The translations under genes and the position numbers were made by a program. Under the pieces are notes generated by a model. That model had not been told where the DNA came from and did no database searches. It worked only from the letters and a program-made list of their open reading frames with translations. DNA of 64,000 bases from Sphingobium boeckii (GTDB lineage Bacteria > Pseudomonadota > Alphaproteobacteria > Sphingomonadales > Sphingomonadaceae). Of this stretch, positions 34,654-43,450 are shown piece after piece (within the stretch, counting starts at the first letter, position 1; each line of letters begins with the position of its first letter). The stretch covers positions 372,001-436,000 of the forward strand of contig NZ_JACIJC010000002.1 in NCBI RefSeq assembly GCF_014199215.1. Reading direction: 5' to 3'.

Positions 34654-37476
34654 ATGACCGTCATGCGTATCCTGCTCGCTTGCGCCGCGAGCGCCCTCGC
34701 CCTTTCCGCCGCCAACGCCAAGACGTCGCCGCCGCCGAGCATGATTGCGGCGGAGCAACTCGTCCCCGCCGATCCCGCCATCCATTACGGCACCCTGCCC
34801 AATGGTATGCGCTATGCGATCCTGCGCAACACCACGCCGCAGCAATCCGCCTCGATCCGCCTGCGCATCGATATGGGTTCCACCGCCGAGGCCGATGACC
34901 AGCAGGGTCTCGCCCATTTCCTCGAACATATGGCGTTCAACGGCTCCAAAGGCGTTCCCGAAGGCGAGATGGTGAAAATCCTCGAGCGCTACGGCCTGGC
35001 GTTCGGCGCGGATACCAATGCCAGCACCGATTTCACCCAGACCGTCTACAAGCTCGACCTGCCCGAAACCAACGACGCGATCATCGACACCGGGCTGATG
35101 CTGATGCGTGAGATCGCGAGCGAACTCAGCATCGCGCCCGATGCGGTCAATCGCGAACGCGGCATCATCCTCTCCGAACGCCGCGCGCGGGACCAATTCG
35201 GCCTGCGGCAATTGGTGGACCAGATCCGTTTCGCGCTACCCGGCACGCCGGTTGCGAAACGCCTACCGATCGGCACCGCCGAGGTGATCCAGAATGCGCC
35301 CGCCGCGCGATTGCGCGATCTCTATGATCGCTTCTACACGCCGGATCGCGCCCTTCTCGTGGTCACGGGGGATATCGATGCCCAAGCGATCGAAGCCAAA
35401 ATCAAGGGACGTTTCGCCGACTGGAAAGGCAATAGTGCCAAAGAAGGCGATCCGGTGATGGGAACGGTCGATCCCGCACGCCCGATCGCCGCCGCCTATT
35501 TTCAGGACAGGAACGTGCCCACCGCGATCTCGATCATGGCGATCACGCCGATCGACAAGAGCGCGGACACGATCGAAGCGCGGCAACGCGATCTGGTGGA
35601 CTCTATCGCCAATGCCGTACTCAGCCGCCGTTTCACCCGGATCGCGCGCCAGGCGGACGCCCCGATCCTAAGCGGCTCTGCCAGCTATGATGCTGTCTTT
35701 TCCACTGCCGATATGGCCGCGATCAATGTGACGGCCAAGGGCGATGACTGGCGCGGTGCGCTCTCTGTGGCGGAACAGGAATTGCGTCGCGCCTTGCTCT
35801 TGGGTGTGACGCAGGCCGAAATCGACGAGCAGCTCGCCAATTATCGGACGGCGTTCGAGGATGCCGCGCGCAGCGCGGATACCCGGCGCAGCGATGCGCT
35901 GGCGGATGCCATCGGGCGCGCAGAAGAAACCGACAAGATCGTGACCACGCCCGCGTGGCGGCTGCAATTCTTCGACGACTTTGCCCCGCGGATTACACCG
36001 GATAGCGTGCGCGCTGCGCTCAAGCGGATTTGGTCCGCCGCCAGTCCGCTGATCCACGTCTCGGGAAAATTACCGATCGTTGATCCCGAAAAAGCCATTC
36101 TCGATGCTTTTGCCGCGTCCAAAACCATCGCGCTGGAGGCCGGGCAGCAGGCCACCACGGCTCCTTTTGCCCATAGCGATTTCGGAGCCGCGGGCAGGAT
36201 CGTGGCGGATAGCCGCATTGCCGATCTCGATATCCGCACATTGCGCTTCGCCAACAATGTCAGGCTCAACATCAAGAAGACCGCGTTCGAGAAGGACCGA
36301 ATCCGCATCTCGCTGCGCATCTGTTGCGGCGGATTGGAATTCGTCGACACGCCCGGCCTGCTCAGCTTCATGGGCAGCAGCTTCGCTTCGGGCGGCACAC
36401 AGGCCCATAGTCTGGATGAGTTGCAGTCGATCACTGCAGGCCGATCCGTGAGCCTCGGCTTTTCCGCCGGGCCGGATGCGTTCGGGACCATGGTGGCGAC
36501 CACGCCGCGGGATCTGGCATTGCAGCTCGAAATTCTGGCCGCCTATCTCACGGCACCGGGCTTCCGCGCCGAGGGCGACATGCAGTGGCAGAATTTCATC
36601 CCCGTCTATTATGACACGCTCGACGCCTCCCCCGGCGGCATCGCCAGCCGCGATGTCGGCCGCATCATTGCCGATGGTGATCCCCGCTTCGGCATTCCTC
36701 CGCTCGAAACGCTGAAGGCCCGCAACATGGCCGCGCTGAAAACGGCAACCGCGCGCGCTTTTGCGCACGGCGCGATCGAGATCGGCGTGGTCGGTGATGT
36801 GGACGAGCAGGCCGCAATTGATCTCGTCGCGAAAACCTTCGGCGCGCTGCCGGAACGCGAAGCCGATCCCCTGCCCTTCACCGCCGCCCGCCAGGTGATC
36901 TTCGCGCGGGACCGCAAGCCGGTCACTCTGGAACATGCGGGTAAAAAGGACGAAGCGATGGTGCTGGCTTACTGGCCCACCACCGATGACAGCGATGAGG
37001 CCACCGATGCCGGTCTCGGTTTGCTCGCTGGCGTCATGCAACTCATGCTGACGGAGGAAATCCGCGAAACATTGGGCGCGACCTATTCGCCCGGCGCGTC
37101 ATCACGCACCTCATCGCTCTATCCCGGATTCGGCCAGCTCGTCACGTCGAGCAATCTTGATCCCAAGGACATCGGCAAGGTGGAGGCGGCGGTGGACGAG
37201 ATCGCGGCCAAACTGCGCGAGACGCCGGTGACCGAGGATTTGATCAGGCGCGCGCGCGCGCCGATCCTCGAGCGGATCGAAAAGAGCAAGCGGGAGAACG
37301 GCACTTGGCTCGCCCTAGCCGACGATGCGCAGACCCAGCCGCGCTGGCTCGATCGCTTCCGGACCGCCCGCGCTACCTATGAAGCCATCAATGCCGCCCG
37401 GCTTCAGGCTCTGGCGCAGCGCTATCTGACGGCGGAGGGCGCGCTGAAGATCAGGATCGTGAAGGCCACCCCCTAA
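34654..37476 (+). CDS. Periplasmic M16 family zinc peptidase (pitrilysin-like)
   Basis: About 940 residues: signal peptide (MRILLACAASALALSAANA) and four homologous M16 domains. The inverted zinc motif is H88-F-L-E91-H92 (LAHFLEHMAFNGS), with downstream VNRERGIILSE giving the third ligand Glu, so it should be active. The C-terminal half repeats the fold without the motif (TLRFANNVRLNIKKT). Family members cleave peptides in the periplasm. Start ambiguous among 34603, 34654 and 34663; the latter two begin at the signal peptide. No partner gene. Confidence 0.85.
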   Translation: MTVMRILLACAASALALSAANAKTSPPPSMIAAEQLVPADPAIHYGTLPNGMRYAILRNTTPQQSASIRLRIDMGSTAEADDQQGLAHFLEHMAFNGSKGVPEGEMVKILERYGLAFGADTNASTDFTQTVYKLDLPETNDAIIDTGLMLMREIASELSIAPDAVNRERGIILSERRARDQFGLRQLVDQIRFALPGTPVAKRLPIGTAEVIQNAPAARLRDLYDRFYTPDRALLVVTGDIDAQAIEAKIKGRFADWKGNSAKEGDPVMGTVDPARPIAAAYFQDRNVPTAISIMAITPIDKSADTIEARQRDLVDSIANAVLSRRFTRIARQADAPILSGSASYDAVFSTADMAAINVTAKGDDWRGALSVAEQELRRALLLGVTQAEIDEQLANYRTAFEDAARSADTRRSDALADAIGRAEETDKIVTTPAWRLQFFDDFAPRITPDSVRAALKRIWSAASPLIHVSGKLPIVDPEKAILDAFAASKTIALEAGQQATTAPFAHSDFGAAGRIVADSRIADLDIRTLRFANNVRLNIKKTAFEKDRIRISLRICCGGLEFVDTPGLLSFMGSSFASGGTQAHSLDELQSITAGRSVSLGFSAGPDAFGTMVATTPRDLALQLEILAAYLTAPGFRAEGDMQWQNFIPVYYDTLDASPGGIASRDVGRIIADGDPRFGIPPLETLKARNMAALKTATARAFAHGAIEIGVVGDVDEQAAIDLVAKTFGALPEREADPLPFTAARQVIFARDRKPVTLEHAGKKDEAMVLAYWPTTDDSDEATDAGLGLLAGVMQLMLTEEIRETLGATYSPGASSRTSSLYPGFGQLVTSSNLDPKDIGKVEAAVDEIAAKLRETPVTEDLIRRARAPILERIEKSKRENGTWLALADDAQTQPRWLDRFRTARATYEAINAARLQALAQRYLTAEGALKIRIVKATP

Positions 37477-37478
37477 CC

Positions 37479-37562
37479 CGTCATTCCCGCGAACGCGGGA
37501 ATCCCGCTTCTTCTTAGAATGTCGGCAAAGAAGCGGGATCCCCGCGTTCGCGAGGATGACGG
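37479..37562. repeat. Palindromic intergenic repeat, family A (copy 3)
   Basis: CGTCATTCCCGCGAACGCGG at the left, GCGTTCGCGAGGATGACGG at the right, with inner GCTTCTTCTT/AAGAAGCGGG arms: nearly the same as copy 2 without the GAA expansion. It follows the M16 stop codon within 3 bases. Confidence 0.85.
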
Positions 37563-37647
37563 CAAAAGTGAAAGATTCACATTGAACCCAGCGCCCCACA
37601 AGGCCATAGGGTCGCGCAAATCCCTCTAGTCTTGCGAGCATGGACCC

Positions 37648-37881
37648 ATGAAAACCCGCATTTTCGTCACCCTGAAGGGCGGCGTCCTCGATCCACAGGG
37701 CAAGGCGATCCATCACGCGCTCGATGGCCTGGGCTTCCAGGGTGTGAACGATGTGCGCGCGGGAAAGCTGATCGAACTCGATCTGGCTGACGATGTGAGC
37801 GATGCGCAGATCGAGGATATGTGCCGCAAGCTGCTCGCGAACACCGTGATCGAAAATTACAAGATCGAAAAGGGAGCGTAA
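37648..37881 (+). CDS. purS: Phosphoribosylformylglycinamidine synthase subunit PurS
   Basis: 77 residues; [20 protein letters not shown], then [19 protein letters not shown]: PurS signatures. It bridges PurL and PurQ in the three-subunit FGAM synthase. 4 bases separate it from purQ, so they form an operon. Confidence 0.96.
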   Translation: MKTRIFVTLKGGVLDPQGKAIHHALDGLGFQGVNDVRAGKLIELDLADDVSDAQIEDMCRKLLANTVIENYKIEKGA

Positions 37882-37885
37882 GCGC

Positions 37886-38551
<666 letters not shown>

Positions 38552-38600
38552 CCTTGCACGCTGGCATAGATTGCCAGCGTTGCAACAAATGAGGTGCGCG

Positions 38601-38846
38601 ATGGGCGTGATGTCGGTACGCGAATTCAACGCCAATGCGTCCAAGGCGCTCGCGCTGGTCGAGGCCGGTGAAACGCTGGACATCACGAAAGATGGAAAGG
38701 TGATCGCGGAACTGCGACCCAAAACGGCCAATAAGCTCGATGATCCCGAGTTTCGCGCGTCTTATGAGCGTGCAGTGGCAGGACTCAAAAAGGGCGTCCC
38801 CGGAATGACCGGCCCGGCGACCTATGAGGAGCGCACGGAGGGTTGA
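38601..38846 (+). CDS. Phd/YefM-type antitoxin
   Basis: 81 residues; MSVREFNANASKALALVEAG and then ETLDITKDGKVIAELRP is the DNA-binding Phd/YefM fold. The acidic C-terminal part (EFRASYERAVAGLKKGVPG) would neutralise the toxin. A GAGG ribosome site is 6 bases before ATG 38601. The stop overlaps the toxin start by 4 bases (TTGA). Such antitoxins repress their own operon. Confidence 0.86.
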   Translation: MGVMSVREFNANASKALALVEAGETLDITKDGKVIAELRPKTANKLDDPEFRASYERAVAGLKKGVPGMTGPATYEERTEG

Positions 38847-39292
38847 TCGCGCTCGACACCAATATCCTTGTCTATGCGGTTTCGCCCGGCGGCGATCCGC
38901 GCCACGCGCAAGCCGCGGCAATTATGGAGCGTCTGTTTCTCGTCTCTGCGATCATTCCGCTTCAAGTGCTTGGCGAATTCCTCAATGTCGCGCAGCGCAA
39001 GACAATAATCGATTCTGATATCGCGCGGCAGCGGGTGGAGGAATGGTTGCCTCTGTTCGACACAGCGGTCACCGATGCGGCCGATTTGCTGGAGGCGGCT
39101 CGAGTCTCGCGATCAAGCAAGATCCAGTTTTTCGATGCGTTGATCTGCACCATCGCCGGCAGGTCAGGAGCGCGTCACCTGCTGTCTGAAGATATCCAGG
39201 ATGGCATGGTCATCGGGACACTGACGATCCTGAACCCATTCAATCCGACCAATCAGGATCGGCTGGATGCACTGATCAAACCTTTGCGCTGA
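38843..39292 (+). CDS. PIN-domain toxin (VapC family)
   Basis: 149 residues; MIALDTNILVYAVSPGGDPR has the first PIN acidic residue (D5); QVLGEFLNVAQRK the second and FFDALICTIAG the third, so the Mg-dependent RNase site is intact. TTG start overlapping the antitoxin stop, indicating translational coupling that keeps toxin level low. The end overlaps the convergent transporter gene by 17 bases. The target RNA is unknown. The module interrupts the space between purQ and the transporter gene. Confidence 0.87.
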   Translation: MIALDTNILVYAVSPGGDPRHAQAAAIMERLFLVSAIIPLQVLGEFLNVAQRKTIIDSDIARQRVEEWLPLFDTAVTDAADLLEAARVSRSSKIQFFDALICTIAGRSGARHLLSEDIQDGMVIGTLTILNPFNPTNQDRLDALIKPLR

Positions 39293-40016
39293 ACGGTGTG
39301 AAATTGGTGTCCTCGTCATACACGTCCACGCCCTCGGCGCGTTTCAGGCGGTTGACCACCGCATAGGTCACCGGGGTCAACAGCGCCTCCCAGGCCACTT
39401 TCATCGCCCAATTGGTGACCATCACGGTCAGAACCTGCGCGGTCGACCACGCGCCCAGAAAGGCGAGCGGATAGAAGATCAGGCTGTCCACGCCCTGCCC
39501 CACGATCGTCGACCCGATCGTGCGGCTCCACAGATGCCTGCCCTGCGTCCAGATCTTCATCTTCGCCATCACGAAGCTGTTCACGAACTCCCCCGCCCAG
39601 AAAGCGAAGAGCGAGGCGAAGACGATCCGCCAAGTGTTGCCGAATACGGATTCATAGGCCTTTTGATCGCCCCAGCCGTCTGCCGCCGGCAGATGGACGA
39701 CGATATAGCTCATCACCGCCATGAACAGCATCGCGAAGAACCCCGCCCAGACGCAGCGCCTGGCCCGCGCATAGCCGTAAACCTCGGTCAGCACGTCGCC
39801 GATGACATAGCCCAGCGGGAAAAACAGGATACCCGCGCCGAAGGTGAAGCCCGCCACGGTCGAGAGTTTCGCGGCACCGATCAGGTTCGAGAGCAGCAGG
39901 ATCGTCACGAACCCCGCCATCACGAAATCGAAATAGCGAAAATGCCGGCCCGCCATGGCCCCCGCCACAATCTTTGCCGAAACTGCTTTCGGAATGCCCG
40001 CTGCCCCTGTGTTCAT
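39276..40016 (-). CDS. Queuosine precursor transporter (YhhQ/VUT family)
   Basis: 246 residues, about six TM helices: FDFVMAGFVTILLLSNLIGA, FGAGILFFPLGYVIGDVLTEVYGYARARR (family signature), GWGDQKAYESVFGNTWRIVF, and VGQGVDSLIFYPLAFLG. YhhQ imports queuine precursors (preQ0/preQ1) for tRNA modification. The start at ATG 40016 was chosen; an in-frame start at 40067 adds a non-hydrophobic leader. It directly precedes a tRNA gene on the other strand. Confidence 0.86.
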   Translation of the reverse strand: MNTGAAGIPKAVSAKIVAGAMAGRHFRYFDFVMAGFVTILLLSNLIGAAKLSTVAGFTFGAGILFFPLGYVIGDVLTEVYGYARARRCVWAGFFAMLFMAVMSYIVVHLPAADGWGDQKAYESVFGNTWRIVFASLFAFWAGEFVNSFVMAKMKIWTQGRHLWSRTIGSTIVGQGVDSLIFYPLAFLGAWSTAQVLTVMVTNWAMKVAWEALLTPVTYAVVNRLKRAEGVDVYDEDTNFTPFSAKV

Positions 40017-40075
40017 GCAAACGTGACTATCGTGGTTTCCCGACAAAGCAAACCGCGCTAGAGGCATTTTTCAAT

Positions 40076-40152
40076 GCGCCCGTAGCTCAGCTGGATAGAG
40101 CACGAGACTTCTAATCTTGAGGCCACAGGTTCGACTCCTGTCGGGCGCACCA
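40076..40152 (+). tRNA. tRNA-Arg (anticodon TCT)
   Basis: The 7-bp acceptor stem GCGCCCG/CGGGCGC, D-arm GCTCAGCTGGATAGAGC, anticodon stem CGAGA/TCTTG around the loop CTTCTAA (anticodon TCT, reads AGA), T-arm ACAGG-TTCGACT-CCTGT and encoded ACCA are all present in 77 bases. Confidence 0.97.
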
Positions 40153-40268
40153 TTGCCTTTCAACTTCGTGGCGCCGCCCCGCACCTTGCACGATGAGGTG
40201 GCCCGGGAGTTTGAAAGCGCCTTCGGCGCGAGCCGCCTGTCAGCAAAAGGCCTATTAGGGCCAACGGG

Positions 40269-42191
40269 CTATCGAACCCACTGCAACGGCATGTCGGCCA
40301 TGGCCTTGCCGTTGATCCTCACGCGTTGCGCCAGCGGCGTCGTCCTGACGAAATGCGGCTTGCCGGGCGTGATCGGATAGAGGCCGAGCGAAGCCCAGAT
40401 ATACCAGGCCGACATCGTACCCGCGTCGTCATCCATCCCATCGGCAAAGCCCTGTGGTGCCAGCGCGAAACTGCGCCCGACCCAGGGTTGCGGTCGCACC
40501 CCTGAATTGACGTAACGGTGGGGGACGGCCTTCTCGACGTAGCGCCTCACCAGCCGATCGGTCGCTTTCCGGTCGCCGGCCCAGGCGAGCAGATAGGGAA
40601 CGTGAATATCCGGCTGGTTCGTCATGTTGAACAGATTATCGGCGAAGAATCGGTCCAGCTCCGGCCGGAAGTGTGATCCCAGCGTCTCCGCCAGCCACGG
40701 CAGATCGAACACGGGTGCCCAGCGATATTGCGCCAAGGTGCCCTGATACAGGCCGCGCGCATGGACCACATCGGCATCCGCGCCAAGCGTGCGAAAGGTG
40801 GCGAGCCACATCGGGCGATACGAGAGCGCTTTGGCGCGGAAATGCTGTGCGATGGTCGTCTCGCCCAGATCGGACGCGAGTTCGGCGATGGCCCAATCGT
40901 CATAGGCCGCCTCAATCTGTTCATCCGGCGTTTTGCGGGCGAGCGTGTCGCTTTCGGCGATCATCCCGGCCAGCGCGGCGCGCACGTCGAAATCCACGAT
41001 CCCCTTGCGCCGGAAATCGAGTAAAACGATGCCGGCATGTTCCGTCCGGACGGTGAGGAAAGGTTCGGTCTGCGTGGCCCAGCGTTCCTTGCCGCTTTGG
41101 TATAGCCGCACCAGCGATCGCGCAATCTGGCCCGCGCGCTCCGGATCGACCAGGGCCAATAGCGGCATCTGGGTGCGATAATTGTCCCACAATGCCCAGC
41201 TCGTATAATGCTGCTCGCCCGACGGGAGCCGCGTGACGACGCCGTCGCTGCCCCGGAAACGGCCATCGGGATCGGCTATGGCCACCGGCGTCTGCATGAC
41301 GCGAAACAGGGACGTGTAAAAAAGCGCCTGCTGATCCTTCGGACCTTTGATGGTGATGCGGGACAATTCCCGATTCCAGGCCGCCAGCGTTTGCGCCGCG
41401 ATGGCATCGAACGGCCGATCGCCCGATTCGCCGTCGCGCACCGCGGCTGCAGCCGCCTGATCGACCGAGGAAAGACCGGTGCGAAATTCGATCACATCGC
41501 CGGATTGCACGGCCAGCGACAAATGTGCCTGTTTCGCGGCATCACCCTGCCAGTGCGCCTGTGCTGACCGGCCATTGTGTGACAGGCGTGTCGCGGAATG
41601 AAGGTGGTAAGTGCCCGCATCGCACACTGTCCCGGCCGAAAAGCTCGCCCGCAGGTCGCCATCATCCTGCACCCGCCAGCGCGCTGCATGGCGCTTGGAA
41701 TAGCCGCGATCAAAGGCGATGGTGACGTTGACGCGGCCCGACCGGGGCAGCGTGAAACGCAGGTTGCCGGCACCGCGGGTGGCCGCCATTTCCGCCACAA
41801 TGCCCTGACCATAGGATGTGCGATAATAGCCCGCATGGGCGCGCTCTTGCCGCTTGTCGATCGTTGCGGATGTGGCGGTGTCGACATCGGCATAGGCCAG
41901 CGAGATCCTGACGTCGCCGCCCGCCCCGCCGCATCCGACGCCAACCCCGCGCGTATGCGAAAATCCGGTCAGTTGTGTTGCGGCATAGTCATAGCCCGCA
42001 TGGTTGGCCGGCGTCGTGTCCGGCCCGAGCTGCACCATGCCATAAGGGGCGACCGCTGCGGGGCTGAGCTGTCCGAAATCGCCCAAAGTGCCTACGAAGG
42101 GATCCACCAAAAGGCCGGGCTCGCGGGCATATGCGCTCAGGGGGGCAGCGCAAAGCGCGATCGCCAGCAGTGTTCTTGCGACAAAAATCAT
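40269..42191 (-). CDS. GH92 family alpha-mannosidase-like glycosidase
   Basis: 640 residues with a signal peptide (MIFVARTLLAIALCAAPLSA). The GH92 motifs are seen in order: VDPFVGTLGDFGQLSPAAVA with YGMVQLGPDT, TGFSHTRGVGVGCGGAGGD, YTSWALWDNYRTQMPLLALV, and near the end DGMDDDAGTMSAWYIWASLG with YPITPGKPHFVRT, which carries catalytic-region acids. The enzyme removes alpha-mannose from glycans and is calcium-dependent in the family. It is the last gene of a three-gene operon with a TonB receptor, so it probably acts in the periplasm on imported oligosaccharide. Slightly shorter than Bacteroides GH92 enzymes. Confidence 0.9.
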   Translation of the reverse strand: MIFVARTLLAIALCAAPLSAYAREPGLLVDPFVGTLGDFGQLSPAAVAPYGMVQLGPDTTPANHAGYDYAATQLTGFSHTRGVGVGCGGAGGDVRISLAYADVDTATSATIDKRQERAHAGYYRTSYGQGIVAEMAATRGAGNLRFTLPRSGRVNVTIAFDRGYSKRHAARWRVQDDGDLRASFSAGTVCDAGTYHLHSATRLSHNGRSAQAHWQGDAAKQAHLSLAVQSGDVIEFRTGLSSVDQAAAAAVRDGESGDRPFDAIAAQTLAAWNRELSRITIKGPKDQQALFYTSLFRVMQTPVAIADPDGRFRGSDGVVTRLPSGEQHYTSWALWDNYRTQMPLLALVDPERAGQIARSLVRLYQSGKERWATQTEPFLTVRTEHAGIVLLDFRRKGIVDFDVRAALAGMIAESDTLARKTPDEQIEAAYDDWAIAELASDLGETTIAQHFRAKALSYRPMWLATFRTLGADADVVHARGLYQGTLAQYRWAPVFDLPWLAETLGSHFRPELDRFFADNLFNMTNQPDIHVPYLLAWAGDRKATDRLVRRYVEKAVPHRYVNSGVRPQPWVGRSFALAPQGFADGMDDDAGTMSAWYIWASLGLYPITPGKPHFVRTTPLAQRVRINGKAMADMPLQWVR

Positions 42192-43441
42192 GGATCGAGC
42201 GGATCGGCGGGTTCGGCGTGGAAGGCCACGGGATCCGGCGAAAAGGCCAGCGTGAAACGATCCGGCCCCGGTGCCAGCCGACCGGGCTGCACGCCCATTT
42301 CGCGCAGGTTGCGCTGGGCCAGTTCGTCACCACCGATATATTGGATCGTGCGATGATCCGAGACGATCAGCGCGGCTCGATCGGCCGGAAAGCCGGCGGC
42401 GAGCAGGAGGCGCGCGCAATTGCGCAAATTGGTGGTGGTGTGGCGCGCGTGCGGCTCCATCAGGATGCGGTCTGCGGGTATGCCATATTGCGTGATCAAC
42501 AGACGCTTCATCTCGACCGCCTCGTTGAACGGCGTGCGATTGGGATGAACATTGCCGCCCGAAACGATGATGAACGGCGCAAGGCCGCGCGCGAACAGAT
42601 CGGCTGCCAGCGCCAGGCGGATGTGGCCCATCACGCCGGTGCGTGACTGCGCATCCTCTGGCCCATGGCCGAATACCAGCAGTGCCGTATAGGGTTTGGC
42701 GCGCCAGTCGGTTTTTGCGACTGCGCCGGTCGCTTCAGCATTCTCGCCACCCAATAACGGCCGATAGCTCCCCGCGTCGATACGTTCGTTCATTTGCAGC
42801 AGCCCGGTCGCATAGCGCGATGCCGGATCGAAAAACAGGTCGTCGGCCTTCGCCTGCGCCGCGGTGGCCGCGTCATGAGCACTCAAAACCTCCACTATCT
42901 GAGGCGCCGCAATATTGAAAATCATCGAGTCGATCACCGGATAACGCGGCGGAATGCCCTTGGCATATACCGCGATCACGCTATTCACCGCTGCCGCGGT
43001 CTCGGCCCATGCGGCCGCGACCAGGTCAGCATCGGACAGTGCCGCGTAACGCGCAAAGCGCCCGGAGGGACGCATCTGGCGCGTGACGAGCGCCTCGGCG
43101 TGCTTCTGGTTGGCCATTACCACCCGAAGCCGCGCCTGGACCAGGGCGATGTCCGCATCGGTCCAGATCCAGGCATCGGCCAGGCATTGCGGTGAAGGGG
43201 CGCATTCCCCCTGTGGCACGCGCGATCCGCGATCCGCTGAGAGCTTTTGCAAAATGCTATCGCCCCGCAGCGCCTGGTCCCAGCCCGGCGCGGCCCTGAT
43301 CATCGCGAACAGGGGAAAGATGCGCGTCGTCAGCGTATCGGCAAAGGGAGATTCATAGCCCGCCGGCTCCTGCGCCGCCACCGTCCCTGAAACCAGGGAC
43401 AAAGCGACGGCGAGGCAGGCGCTGACCGCTGAGACGCGCAT
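42188..43441 (-). CDS. YdcF/DUF218-domain exported protein
   Basis: 417 residues with a signal peptide (MRVSAVSACLAVALSLVSG...AAQ). The C-terminal part (about 250-390) is a DUF218/YdcF-SanA-ElyC domain: ALLVFGHGPED, GLAPFIIVSGGNVHPNRTPF, and RHTTTNLRNCARLL with LIVSDHRTIQYIGG. The N-terminal 240 residues are helical and unrelated to anything I recognise. ATG at 43441 is chosen; a TTG at 43450 directly follows the receptor stop. The stop overlaps GH92 by 4 bases. Role in glycan use is unclear. Confidence 0.82.
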   Translation of the reverse strand: MRVSAVSACLAVALSLVSGTVAAQEPAGYESPFADTLTTRIFPLFAMIRAAPGWDQALRGDSILQKLSADRGSRVPQGECAPSPQCLADAWIWTDADIALVQARLRVVMANQKHAEALVTRQMRPSGRFARYAALSDADLVAAAWAETAAAVNSVIAVYAKGIPPRYPVIDSMIFNIAAPQIVEVLSAHDAATAAQAKADDLFFDPASRYATGLLQMNERIDAGSYRPLLGGENAEATGAVAKTDWRAKPYTALLVFGHGPEDAQSRTGVMGHIRLALAADLFARGLAPFIIVSGGNVHPNRTPFNEAVEMKRLLITQYGIPADRILMEPHARHTTTNLRNCARLLLAAGFPADRAALIVSDHRTIQYIGGDELAQRNLREMGVQPGRLAPGPDRFTLAFSPDPVAFHAEPADPLDP

Positions 43442-43450
43442 CCTTTGCAA

